From positions 6,933,733 through 6,997,732 of the forward strand of contig NC_089175.1 of NCBI RefSeq assembly GCF_947507565.1: DNA of 64,000 nt. The letters are read 5' to 3'. Numbering within the stretch: position 1 is the stretch's first letter; every line of letters begins with the position of its first letter. This DNA comes from Oscarella lobularis. Lineage: Eukaryota; Porifera; Homoscleromorpha; Homosclerophorida; Oscarellidae. Shown one piece after another: positions 47,909-57,833 of this stretch. The position numbers were made by a program, and so were the translations under genes. The notes below the pieces were generated by a model. The model ran no database searches and was not told the DNA's origin. It saw nothing but the letters and a program-made list of their open reading frames with translations.

Positions 47909-48612
47909 TAGAGCTTATGCACAACGTCACAGACCAATGGTAGCGCGCGCAACTGAGTGGCAGAAACGTAAGAGCGGCGTATGGCCGCACCCACAGAAAC
48001 CCTCGTCGCAGCTTAACTGCGCTAAAGAAGGGTTTTGTACTTTTGTAAAGTGAAGTTAATAAGACAACAGACATTTTAAAGCGTGCTTCGTTTTTCGGGG
48101 ACCCTTGTGAAGTTTTCGCGTCTCAGCTCGTTGCAAACAAAACTTGTTGCTTGATTTAGAGGATGTAACATTAGAAACTTGAATTCGAACTGATAGTTGT
48201 CTGAAAGGGCGATTGGTTTAGCGTCTAAGGCGCAGTAAGCTACTTTTTCATCTGAATGAGCTAGTAAAGCCTTCAGAATTAGTGTTTTCACACCGGTAGG
48301 TACGCCAGAATGTTGAACATGTCATTACACTACGCGGTGCTTCAAGTCGCTTCGCTAGAGAAACCTTCACGCGTTTCGCGGGTCTCTACACCGCGAAGCT
48401 CAAAATCTCTACGAAAACGCTTTAAATCGCGTCTAGCTACCGCGACACTTTTGGGCAATGGTAATCTAACCTACTAGAAGCTGCCAAGGCAGCTAGGTCA
48501 GAACAAATGAGGCTTCGCTTAGATGCTACGGCCTTTTTTATTTTGAGTGGCACGCTTTCTGCCACTCAGAGGTCATGCACGTGATCAAGTGACGTCACAT
48601 GCATAAGCTCTA
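47909..48612. other. Internal part of the MULE-like element
   Basis: No transposase. A minus-strand open stretch at 48076-48291 (DNYQFEFKFLMLHPLNQA) reads like protein and could be a captured gene fragment, but I cannot match it. Confidence 0.45.
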
Positions 48613-48900
48613 TGGCGGACGAGCTCCACTAAGATCGTTCGTTCGCACCCGTTTCGCACGTCCTACAGCTATCCGATTAACTGATCTGTTTCGACTGCTT
48701 ACTCTTTTCTAAAAGCCACTTCTATTCGACCGAGGAACCGATCTGTTTCGATCGCGTACTAAGTTCTATTCCGAAGACCTCGGTCGAATAGAAGTGGATT
48801 TTAGGAAAGAGTAAGCAGTCAAAACAGATCGTTTAATCGGACAGCTGTAGGACGTGCGAAACGGGTGCGAACGAACGATCTTAGCAGAGCTCGTCCGCCA
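48613..48900. mobile_element. Palindromic MITE with TA target duplication
   Basis: Two arms of about 123 bp (TGGCGGACGAGCTC... from 48613 and its reverse complement ending at 48900) around a 42-bp centre, flanked by TA on both sides. Long terminal inverted repeats, small size and TA duplication fit a Tc1/mariner-type MITE. It splits the right inverted repeat of the MULE-like element. Confidence 0.7.
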
Positions 48901-49020
48901 TACTGTTCCCATACGTCATAATAGGCGGAGTTACAGGGGTAAAAGGGGGCGGTACCGTACCAGACCCTCTCTCCAAGGATCGGTAACATCCGGGGGAGAG
49001 AGGGTCTGGAACCGAGGCTA
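48901..49020 (-). repeat. Right terminal inverted repeat of the MULE-like element
   Basis: Reverse complement of 40648-40767 with few differences; followed by the second GACACGACG duplication at 49021-49029. Confidence 0.9.
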
Positions 49021-49260
49021 GACACGACGTCATTCAAACCCCACCACGCCTAAGTATAAGACTCTAATCAAATTAGGGTGTTGTTTCCAGCTGACTCTTA
49101 AAATCTCCTTCGGCGAAACAATTACAGCAGTGTCAGCACAGTTCTTTTCAATAATAGGAGAAGCTAAACGAGGTGCTGTACTCGAAAAGAGATTTTTCCT
49201 AAAATACTTTTCCTGTTCCATAATTGAGTCAAGCAGAGACATTAGAACATTGTGGGTTTT
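49021..49260 (+). repeat. Family intergenic (promoter-like) module, copy upstream of A
   Basis: Continuation of the gene A upstream region beyond the transposon. It aligns with 53990-54152 plus 57243-57290: CCACGCC.AAGTA, GACTCT..TAATCAAAT, TTCCAGCTGACTC.TAAAATC, AGGAG.AGCTA..CGAGGTGCT and CTCGAAAA are shared. It probably held regulatory sequence of the divergent gene pairs. No gene follows on its right side. Confidence 0.65.
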
Positions 49261-50727
49261 GGTCAGGTGTTCCAGAGAAAAAACGCAGCGATATGGAACA
49301 AAGTTCAACAAACTAAAGACACTCTGAAGAGAGTCCATTTATTAATCGTGAAAATAGTTAGAAAGTCGAGCTATGATTGGCCTCTTCCTAAGGGAACCGT
49401 GGTGCTGTGACTGCACCCTTTTGAAGAGCAATAGTTGAGTATGTGCAAATTGAAGGGAATGAGTTTCGCTATGATGAATGGGCAACTTCTTTACAATAAT
49501 GACCAGATGTGTAGGAAACCGGATGTCTGCAAGCTCAAACGAATTTTTATTAGTACACATGAAAAAGGATACATAATTAAAAATTATAAAGTTTTGATAT
49601 GCTTTTCAACCAATAAAAAGTCGTAACATCGTATTTCGTGAGACGACTTTCCAAAAAGACGACTTTCAACAAAGTCAATTTTATCTGATTTTGCGTGTTT
49701 TGTTGTGGAAAGTAAGGTGCTGAGGTTATGGAGTGTAATTAAGACGAATAGGCTTCCATAATCGTCGGTACGTAGAAAGGTGGTCACTGTACGATCGGAT
49801 GAAAACATTCCTTCGAGTATAAAAACTGATCGAGCTAGTCATTTATGCCGTGACGTTACGTAGACGAAAAGGCACAAAAAATCTGCAAATATTGGTTTCC
49901 CGTCGTATTTGGCGTTATTGTAGAGGGTAATTAATTTTTTAACCATTACTAGAAGACACTAGAAACACTTTGTGCCTAAACAAGTGGTCGCAAACACGGG
50001 TTTGTTGGCACTTGGAGAGTCGCCAATAAAAGAACGAGGAAAAGCTTCCTTACTTTCTACTCAACACATACAGACTCACTGTAACAGTAGAGTATCAGCC
50101 TAATAGGTCACATGACTAGACCTCTTCGTAGTTCTTCTCAACGAAATGGTTAGTAACTAGACTTAGTGGATCCAAAGTGAGCTTTTTACCAATTTAGTGT
50201 ATTCTTATGTCTATGGGACGGCCGTAAAGCCAGAATAAACGTCGTCCGGCTGTTCGAGGTAATTTTTTTGACGACGTTAGCCGACGAACCGCTTTCTCTC
50301 TATCGCATTCGTTCATTAGATTTTGGCAATAGTTCTCCGATGAGAAAGGAAGCGGGGGAACGACTGAAAGCTTGATAACCTAGTAGGCGTTCCCTATGCG
50401 CGAGAAGTTCGATCGAAAACCGCTAGTAGCAGCAGGTAATTATGTTCAGCCATATCACTGTTAATGGTAGAAAAGGAAAGAAAGAGGTAACTTTAAAAAA
50501 AGAGATGAATTCTATTGCAGTGCTATGGACTTTATTACGAGACCGTCTAACTAGGATGCCCGTTCCTAAGGAACAGCATGGAAAATCTCTACCATATATT
50601 CTATGAGGCTCAACTTCCCATATTATAGGCTCTGAAGGTGAGCCGTTCAATTCCATTGATGGTAGAGCCCATCAATTGAAGTGAGAAGCTCATTGGCGGC
50701 GGTCTCTATACACAAGATTGTCAGGAA
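49261..50727. other. Intergenic, nothing recognised
   Basis: AT-rich sequence with short, unsupported frames on both strands. No domain, tRNA or clear repeat seen. Confidence 0.45.
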
Positions 50728-51175
50728 TTTCTTCGTTTATAGAGTTCCTTTCTCTGATCAAGATACCAAAAATTCTTAGGAATTTGTTTTTTTCAGGGAG
50801 CTCCTTTCTCTGCTCAAGATTCTAAGGAATTTGCCCCCCCCCCCCCCCCCCCCCCTCTCTCTACTCACGATTCTTAAGAAATGAATAATTTGTTCATAGA
50901 GCTCCTTTCCCTACCCAAAATTCTGAGGGATTCGTTTCTTTCGTAGAGATCCTTTTTCTACTCAAGATTTTTTCGTTCATAGAGCTCCTTTCTCTACTAA
51001 AGATTCTTAAAAAGGGATTGTTCGTTTATACATGCAGGTCCTTTTTTCTACATAAGATTCTTAGGGATTTGATCGTTCAAAGAGCTTTTTTTCTACTAAC
51101 GATTTGCCCTTTTTCTCTTCCCAAGATTCTTAGGGATTTGTTTTTTCTAGTGCCCCTTTCTCTACTCTTTTTGCA
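50728..51175 (-). repeat. Degenerate ~50-bp minisatellite 3' of gene B
   Basis: Eight or nine diverged units built on ATAGAGCTCCTTTCTCTACT followed by CAAGATTCTTAGGGATTTGTTC. One unit carries a run of 22 C at 50834-50855. The array stops where the 3' flank shared by genes A and B starts (about 51165). Confidence 0.75.
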
Positions 51176-51286
51176 TCAACACATATATTTGACTAGAACA
51201 GGCAAAACATAGAACACAGACGTTGAAAGACAGAGACATATTTCAGAAGTTTAGCCACCTTCATGTAGCCACTGCGTTTGGGATTC

Positions 51287-52033
51287 TCAGATTTGGATGT
51301 CTTTAATTTCGGCTTTGGCACGGTCTCCCAACTTTGCGCGGACTTGTTCGCGGACTGTGCTGTATAGATCTTCATTCAACTCGAATTTATTGACACTCTT
51401 GTACATAGACATGGAGCTTGAATCGAACGTGAGACCCAGTACGTCTAGAACGTCTCGTTCTCCATTGAATTGAGATGCAACGAAATCCATGGCAACGAAA
51501 TTTCCGCTATCTACGTAGGAGTCGCTGACTTGAAAGGTTGCTTTCGTGCCACTTGCCGCTTTTTTGTTGAAGAGAAAATTTGATTCGACATTCTGGGGAT
51601 CCTTCAAAGAATTCAGAATTATTTTTAGATCTTTTAACTGCTCCGCGCTCAGAACAGATGAAAGAAGACGCAAAATGATATCAGACATCTTGCTTCCTAC
51701 GCCGCCGTGATATTCGGTAAAATCGAGCTTCTGTGTTCGCCAGCCAATCAATGACATAACACGCATGTACTCGTCGTACCATGTTAACGAGTGTCTTTCG
51801 TCTTTATGATCAGCTGCCAGTTGAGCAAGAAGAGTTGAATATGCAACGTCAGTCTGTTGCTGCGGTGACAAGGACGGTTCTTGGCGCATGACAGAACCTC
51901 CAATGACCTTGCCTTTAGTATCACCTTCGGAGTACATCGTTCCTCTTTCGTCGGGTGCAGTATGATGCTCTACCGGAGGTAGTTCGATTTTGTCAATAAG
52001 TTCACAACGCTCAGCAATGCTCAAAGATGCCAT
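51287..52033 (-). CDS. Small uncharacterised family protein B, 248 aa
   Basis: Closest relative of gene A: same length, and nearly identical start (MASLSIAERCELIDKIELPP) and end (REQVRAKLGDRAKAEIKDIQ). The differences cluster in the middle (WYDEYMRVMSLIGWRTQKLD; ASGTKATFQVSDSYVDSGNF) and in the strand region after it. Homology with A extends into both flanks, so the pair arose from a segmental duplication. The start is taken as the ATG at 52033; the frame extends to a TTG at 52048. No introns, signal peptide or membrane helix seen. Function unknown. Confidence 0.7.
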   Translation of the reverse strand: MASLSIAERCELIDKIELPPVEHHTAPDERGTMYSEGDTKGKVIGGSVMRQEPSLSPQQQTDVAYSTLLAQLAADHKDERHSLTWYDEYMRVMSLIGWRTQKLDFTEYHGGVGSKMSDIILRLLSSVLSAEQLKDLKIILNSLKDPQNVESNFLFNKKAASGTKATFQVSDSYVDSGNFVAMDFVASQFNGERDVLDVLGLTFDSSSMSMYKSVNKFELNEDLYSTVREQVRAKLGDRAKAEIKDIQI

Positions 52034-52081
52034 TTCTTCAAGTAACAAGAAACTGCAATGATTTGATTCTAGATGGGTTCT

Positions 52082-52093
52082 CTTTATATAATG
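52082..52093 (-). promoter_or_regulatory. TATA box upstream of gene B
   Basis: Minus-strand CATTATATAAAG, equivalent to the box in front of gene A, about 50 nt upstream of the ATG. Confidence 0.6.
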
Positions 52094-53278
52094 AAGCGGT
52101 AGGCACGTGCGTTAAGGAAGTGGTGACAAGAGGCACGTCACCCAATTAAGTTGTAATGTCTTGCAGATTGTTGAGCCCACGCATGCGGAAGCGACGGCAT
52201 CTTGCGTGAATAATCCAGCAAGTACTTCCGCAATGAACAAACGCAGCTCTGGAAGCGGTAAAGCAATTTGCTATTTCTGTTTTTGCGTTTTTCATTTGTG
52301 TGCTTTGTGCAAGGATGCGGGAGAGGACCTATCCAGCTGTCGCAAAGAGTGGGACGACATAATTTGCATTACGCATCTGACGGACGCTTTTCAGGAGGCA
52401 TTCACGTCAGCAGTCGCACATTATCTCTTCCTCTTCTCCGAATTCCAGATTTGAGACGTCATTCTGCGGTAACGAAGGCATCCTTCGGAAACTGCAGGCA
52501 TTCAGCGGATAATTAATCCGTCAGCTGTTGAAATAAGGTAGGTGAACGAGGGATCGGGATCGGGTTACTCTGTGTCGCATGCAGTACATGCAGTAAGATC
52601 TGTCTTCTTGACTTGGATCACCTTTGGTTATAGAAAGGTGGTCAGGGTACTAACGAAAGAAGAATTTTTTTCAAATGTACAGTATGTTTAAGCAACCTGT
52701 TAATGCGCTCACTTTACGTTGGGGCACAGCAAACATGCATGCTCCTTGCATGCAATAATTATTTAAAGAAATAGTGGTCGTTTGCATGTCGCAGTAGGCG
52801 GATGACCGAGTTTCTGCATGTTCACCGCGTACGGTTGAGAATACGCTAGAAATTCAATCATTTAGTGAGTAAGCGATTGTACTATAGACACGTAATTGGA
52901 GCATAAACGCCAAAAGAAGTAGTGGGAATAAGTTGGCTTAAATTGGTTCAACTCACAATTTATTAACGCCATTGTAGAATAAAGTAGCTGCTTCCGACAT
53001 TTCGATAGGTATAAGTAAGCTTTACTTTCGCAGACCTATACTATAGGTCTAACTATTATTCGCCACTATACTGTACTTTTGCGTGAGAGTTTTTAAACCG
53101 TGCATGTATTGAACATGGGTACAATAGCATTCGCGACGCGTTCCCTATATATTAGACTTTATTATGCAGACAGCTTTATTGACGTTCAGCGCAGATAATT
53201 TTTGACAAAGATATTGAGGTACAAAGAAACGAAATGCATGCATACAATCTCAAACTTCATGCAAACAGTATATAGTAG
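52094..53278. other. Intergenic between genes B and C
   Basis: 52094-52240 repeats the upstream region of A. The plus-strand frame at 52161-52454 (cysteine-rich, FCFCVFHLCALC) has no counterpart in the homologous sequence near A and is not called. A minus-strand AATAAA at 53175-53180 lies about 100 nt past the stop of gene C and is its likely polyadenylation signal. Nothing else recognised. Confidence 0.5.
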
Positions 53279-53938
53279 TCATTCTGTTACGGCAACAACG
53301 TCTTGATCCAAATGAAAATCCAACGTCGAAGCAATTTGATGAGCAAGTGTGTTATACAAGGTTTCGTTTAGGCTGTACTCACACAAAGACTGATCAATGC
53401 GTATCGTTTTGCTGTCGAATTTATTGTAGAGGAAACCCAAATAACTCTCACTTGATTGAAAGTAGAAGGACAGAATCTTTAAGCCAAGTGATTGCTCTTC
53501 TGTTATGTAGACGTATAGAAACTGGTATGCAACAGACGAATCTGAAACGCCGATAAAGTTGAGAAGCGAGCGAGCTTGAAGATTCGTTCGCCTATTCAGG
53601 TAATCCAGCATCTTAACAAAGTTTTTTTTTGCCGCTGCTGGAAGATAAGGCGAAAATAGGCTGACAGAAACTTCATTCAGTTGAACCACTGTAGACGACG
53701 GCTGGTACTGCTGAAATGAGGTAAACTTTTTCGTTATCCACCCACACTTCGCTAAAAGACTTTGAAAGTTGACGTACCAATCGGCAGAGTGAGCAGGCTT
53801 AGCGGTGTTGGAAGCCAACTGAGCTAGAAGAATTGTGTTCTTGACAGCGACCCTTTGAGCGGAGCTCACGGCTTCGTCGTAGAGGACGCCGGCGCATCCG
53901 ACAACAAAAGAGTTTATCTCTTGTTCTTTCTGACTCAT
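53279..53938 (-). CDS. Small uncharacterised family protein C, 219 aa
   Basis: A clean ATG at 53938 (MSQKEQEINSFVV). Lacks the ~35-residue N-terminal extension of A and B. Keeps the family marks: ILLAQLASN, SADWYVNFQSLLAKCGW, a helical SLFSPYLPAAAKKNFVKMLD, SVAYQFLYVYI, FDSKTIRID, and a C-terminal SLNETLYNTLAHQIASTL. Strongly diverged from A and B, so an older duplication. Divergently oriented with gene D across a transposon insertion. Function unknown. Confidence 0.7.
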   Translation of the reverse strand: MSQKEQEINSFVVGCAGVLYDEAVSSAQRVAVKNTILLAQLASNTAKPAHSADWYVNFQSLLAKCGWITKKFTSFQQYQPSSTVVQLNEVSVSLFSPYLPAAAKKNFVKMLDYLNRRTNLQARSLLNFIGVSDSSVAYQFLYVYITEEQSLGLKILSFYFQSSESYLGFLYNKFDSKTIRIDQSLCEYSLNETLYNTLAHQIASTLDFHLDQDVVAVTE

Positions 53939-54203
53939 TTTCGGCGAAAATAAATGCGGCGGTGCGAGTGCGCTTTGCTTCTAAAAAGCAAGCTTCCGAA
54001 CCCGACCACGCCCAAGTAAACAATAGACTCTCTCTAATCAAATCATGGTTACGTTGTTCCAGCTGACTCATAAAATCTTTTACGGCAAAGAAATTACGGC
54101 ATTGTAAGTGCACATTTCTTCTAATGAGGAGGAGCTACGCGAGGTGCTTTTCTATGGCGCGCGATCAGTGCCAAAAATCCTGTGCAAGCGCATAACGCTT
54201 TTT

Positions 54204-54571
54204 GATTTAGCCGCTTGAGGATTATATTAAGCCGCTTTTGGATCCAGCCGCTCTTGGATTAAGCCGCTTTTGGATTAAGCCGCTCTTGGATTAAGCCGCT
54301 TTTGGATTAAGCCGCTCTTGGATTAAGCCGCTTTTGGATTAAGCCGCTTTTGGATTAAGCCGCTCTTGGATTAAGCCGCTCTTGGATTAAGCCGCTCTTG
54401 GATTAAGCCGCTTGTGGATTAGGCTGCTTTTGGATTAAGCCGCTCTTGGATTAAGCCGCTTTTGGATTAAGCCGCTCTTGGATTAAGCTGCTCTTGGATT
54501 AAGCCGCTCTTGGATTAAGCCGCTTTTGGATTAAGCCGCTTTTGGATTAAGCCGCTCTTGGATTAAGATTC
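54204..54571 (+). repeat. Left subterminal array of a 16-bp motif
   Basis: About 22 head-to-tail units of TTGGATTAAGCCGCT followed by C or T, some with small changes (one TTGTGGATTAGGCTGC variant). Probably multiple transposase binding sites. Confidence 0.9.
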
Positions 54572-54803
54572 TTCAAAAATCTTACACTTGGCTTCCTCAG
54601 CCATTCCTTCTTTGGTCAGGCTTGAAGTACGTCGAGAGATCGACGACACGTAATGAGCAATCTAAAACTTTCCATGTTGACCGCAAGTTGTTCTTGGTAA
54701 AATAATGATATTCGACCGTTCATTTTGGTCATCATCCGTTTATTTTAAATGAAAGCAGTTCAAATTAATATTAAGTGCATTTTCCACTGAGCTATGCAAT
54801 GCA

Positions 54804-56464
54804 ATGCCGATCATACAATCATACGGGCACTTTGCTTGTGAAATGGCGGATGTGCGCAGAACCGTTGTAAACCTTCTTTCGTCCGTTTTGTCGGACTTGC
54901 AGCGGTCTCATGAAGCAGCATCGCTAACAACAGATGCCTTAGAATCGTGCATCTTTCGGCTAGATCAACTGAGTGCTCACATCGTGGCTTTGGCACAAAT
55001 ACTTTCTCCAGCTCTGGCAAATGAGCTGAAAGACCTCATTGGCACCGCAATTGAGTGCCTAAGTGAGGTACTATTGCGTCAGAATGAGGATAGATCTCGC
55101 GCGACAACTGATGTTGCCGGGTATGCCGCTCCACTAGAAATTGGCTCTAACAATCGCGGTCGTCCTCGTTATGCTATCTCCCAACAACAACTTGAATACT
55201 TTCTTGATCTTGGATTCGATTGCCCGACTATTGCGAGCATGTTAGGCGTCCACTTACGAACGGTCAGAAGGCGAATGAGTGACTATGGTCTTCATGTCGG
55301 TACCTATTACAGCGGCATAACAGATGACGCTCTTGATGGCGCTATACAAGAAATCAAAAGTGATTTTCCCGCCGTTGGTTACCGGATGACACACGGAATT
55401 CTCATTGGAAGAGGTATTAGAGTGCAAGTATCAAGAGTGCGGGAAGCCATGCGTCGCTGCGATCCTGAAGGCGTTGCATTGAGATGGCTACGAGGAATGC
55501 ATAGCCGACGCGTTTACTCCGTTCACGGTCCCCAAGCGCTATGGCACATCGATGGCAATCATAAGCTAATAAGGTATTCATTAACGGCACAATTTTCTGC
55601 TGTTGATAGCGTATCTACCAAATGTTTTACAGGTGGAGATTTGTTGTCCATGGTGGCGTGGACGGTTTTTCTAGGTTGCCCGTTTACCTTCGCTGCAGCA
55701 CAGACAATAAGGCTTCTACAGTTCTACAGTATTTTCTTTCGGCCATCAATGAGTACGGATTGCCGGCTAGGGTTAGATGTGACCAAGGAGGCGAAAATTA
55801 CGACGTTGCATGGTACATGCTAACTCATCCACTAAGGGGCCTTGGTCGTGGAAGTGTTATTGCTGGAAGGAGCGTCCATAACCAGCGCATCGAAAGACTG
55901 TGGCGAGACGTATTTGCCGGAGTCTTATCGTTTTACTATCAATTGTTCGTCCATATGGAAAACAGCGGAGAACTGAACCCAATTAGCGAAATTGATCTCT
56001 ATGCTTTGCACTACACGTATGTTCCAAGAATCAACAATCATCTAAGCCGATGGGTTAATGGCTGGCAGCATCATAAATTGAGCGGAATGGGCAGAAGTCC
56101 TAAGCAGCTCTGGGTGGAAGGTCTTCAGCAAATGGCCAACTCAACCCATCGTTTTGCTTTGGAGCATTTTGGATCGGAAGACGTTAGTGTCTAATTTCAC
56201 AGTAATCAGTTTTAGTAAATCACACCTTTTTTGTCATAGGCTAGCGCTAGCAATTGGGAGGAATATGGCATTGACTACGATGGTCCCGTTCCGTTTAATG
56301 AGAACGAAACAAATGTGCATGTGCCAGCAATAGAGCTTCCATTGACGCAAGAGAATCTTCAACGTTTGCAAGTAGAAGTAGTCCCTTCCGAACAGAGCTC
56401 AAACTTTGGGATGGACATATACGTACGAGCACGGTCTTTTATAATCAGTCACTTACAAAATTAA
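54804..56464 (+). CDS. Integrase-type transposase, 514 aa, three exons
   Basis: Cuts and joins DNA for the surrounding transposon. Exons 54804-55573, 55633-56182 and 56240-56464 join in phase (1,545 nt); introns are 59 and 57 nt. The first ATG gives [21 protein letters not shown] at 54843 is a likely alternative start. N-terminus helical; then a helix-turn-helix ([13 protein letters not shown]...[20 protein letters not shown]). The rve core has the first Asp in [10 protein letters not shown], second in [10 protein letters not shown] and Glu in [11 protein letters not shown], with 36 residues between the last two. C-terminal exon ([13 protein letters not shown]) matches the tail I know from animal proteins annotated only as integrase-core-domain proteins. 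All three acidic residues are present. Confidence 0.9.
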
Positions 56465-56667
56465 CAAGAAATCTTCTCCTTATCGAAAATACAATCAACT
56501 ATGAGGAATTGGGCGTCACGTGAGCATTTTCTTTCCTATTGTCTCGTATATTTTCCGAAAGTGCCTTCCTTTCTTGGCAATAGCTTGCTCCCCAACGCCG
56601 TCGCTGCCATCAACCTACTGCGATATCCTTCTCTCGCTAAGCGGTAGACATTTTCATCTTAAACCGG

Positions 56668-57190
56668 CATAATCTAAAAGCGGCTTAATCCAAGAGCGGC
56701 TTAATCCAAAAGCGGCTTAATCTAAACGCGGCTTAATCCAAGAGCGGCTTCATCTTAAACCGGCATAATCTAAAAGCGGCTTAATCCAAGAGCGGCTTAA
56801 TCCAAGAGCGGCTTCATCTTAAACCGGCATAATCCAAGAGCGGCTTAATCCAAGAGCGGCTTAATCCAAGAGCGGCTTAATCCAAGAGCGGCTTAATCCA
56901 AGAGCGGCTTAATCCAAGAGCGGCTTAATCCAAGAGCGGCTTAATCCAAAAGCGGCTTAATCCAAGAGCGGCTTAATCCAAAAGCGGCTTAATCCAAGAG
57001 CGGCTTAATCCAAAAGCAGCCTAATCCACAAGCAGCTTAATCCAAGAGCGGCTTAATCCAAGAGCGGCTTAATCCAAAAGCGGCTTAATCCAAGAGCGGC
57101 TTAATCTAAAAGCGGCTTAATCCAAGAGCGGCTTAATCTAAAAGCGGCTTAATCCAAGAGCGGCTTAATATAATCCACAAGCGGCTAAAT
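56668..57190 (-). repeat. Right subterminal array of the 16-bp motif, inverted
   Basis: About 30 units of the reverse complement (AAGAGCGGCTTAATCC), longer than the left array. It includes a higher-order variant, CTTCATCTTAAACCGGCATA, recurring near 56646, 56750 and 56815. Confidence 0.9.
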
Positions 57191-57242
57191 CTAAAAGCGT
57201 TATGCGCTTGCACGGGATTTTTGGCACTGATCGCGCGCCATA

Positions 57243-57740
57243 CTTTTCTCGAAAATAGCTTTTTTCCTACAGGCTTTCTGTCACAGATGATAGCATTACC
57301 GTACTTGCCAACGTCAGAGAACATCTAATGACATTAGCCAGCGTCAGATGTTGTTCAGTCTGACTCATTCCCGTCAGGCGGAGACGGCAGCATAAGACTA
57401 AAGTGCACATGCAGTTCTTCGAATTAAGAGGAGCTAAGCGTGGTGATTTACTCGAAACTAGCATCTTTTCTTCAGCTAAGGCTTTCTCTCAAAGGTGACA
57501 GCGAAACCGCACCGGCCGACCTTTACGTCATCTAATTCGATTAATTTCACGCCCTCTATACCAGTGTCAGACGTTCTTCAGTCTGACTAGTTCTCGTCAG
57601 GCGAGGAACTAGGGCTGTGTAAGTGCACAGTGCTCTTAATTAATAGGAGAAGCTGCGTGGTTCCTTACTCAAAACTAGCTATTTCTCTAAAGGATCCGCT
57701 TCGCAGATGATAGAGAAACCGCATGATCTCAAACGACATC
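57243..57740 (+). repeat. Family intergenic module, about 2.5 copies upstream of gene D
   Basis: Module parts recur with a spacing of roughly 220 bp: CTCGAAA.TAGC (57248, 57450, with a TCAAAACTAGC variant near 57670), a GTCTGACT...CGTCAGGCG block (57358 and 57583), GTGCACA followed by AGGAG.AGCT (57400-57435 and 57622-57655), and a TTTCTC..AAGG..GA segment. The first copy is the right half of the one cut by the transposon at 54152. These are likely control regions of the divergent pair C and D. Confidence 0.65.
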
Positions 57741-57833
57741 TAATTAACTTTGGCGGATGCAATTAGCCTCCAGCCTGCCAAACAAATAGGTGAGGCAGAC
57801 GCACCCGATTTCTCAGTTGCAGCTTTTCCATCA

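Larger units (their letters stand above)
40648..49020. mobile_element. MULE-like TIR element with nested Helitron and MITE
   Basis: The ends are 120-bp inverted repeats starting TAGCCTCGGTTCCAGACC (40648-40767 and 48901-49020), flanked by an exact 9-bp duplication GACACGACG (40639-40647 and 49021-49029). Nine-bp duplications and long inverted repeats are typical of Mutator-like elements. After subtracting the Helitron (7,141 bp) and MITE (about 290 bp), roughly 940 bp of element remain, with no transposase, so it is non-autonomous. The inverted repeat appears to continue on the far sides of both nested insertions (TAGAGCTTATGCA, ACGTCAC and CTGAGTGGCAGAAA are shared by 47909-47970 and the reverse of 48550-48612). 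Confidence 0.8.
54153..57242 (+). mobile_element. DDE-integrase DNA transposon with inverted 16-bp repeat arrays
   Basis: Ends TATGGCGCGCGATCAGTGCC (left) and its complement (right) form near-perfect inverted repeats of about 65 bp, flanked by an exact 6-bp duplication CTTTTC (54147-54152 and 57243-57248). Inside each end is a long array of the motif TTGGATTAAGCCGCTC (direct on the left, inverted on the right). The single gene encodes an rve-type integrase with an N-terminal helix-turn-helix. This combination is closest to the eukaryotic IS3-like (IS3EU) or Ginger-like groups as I recall them; the assignment needs a search. It appears complete (3,090 bp) and young. Confidence 0.9.

Noticed and set aside
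40648-49020. The whole 8.4-kb unit as one new transposon that uses Helitron proteins and has inverted repeats
   Set aside because: The inverted repeat continues beyond the Helitron 3' end, and the Helitron has its own TC and CTAG ends at an A/T point, so nesting explains it better.
52161-52454. 97-aa plus-strand frame upstream of gene B
   Set aside because: The homologous sequence upstream of gene A does not keep it open, so it is probably chance.
54204-57190. CRISPR-like arrays
   Set aside because: The 16-bp units are head to tail without unique spacers, lie inside transposon ends with inverted repeats, and the genome is eukaryotic.
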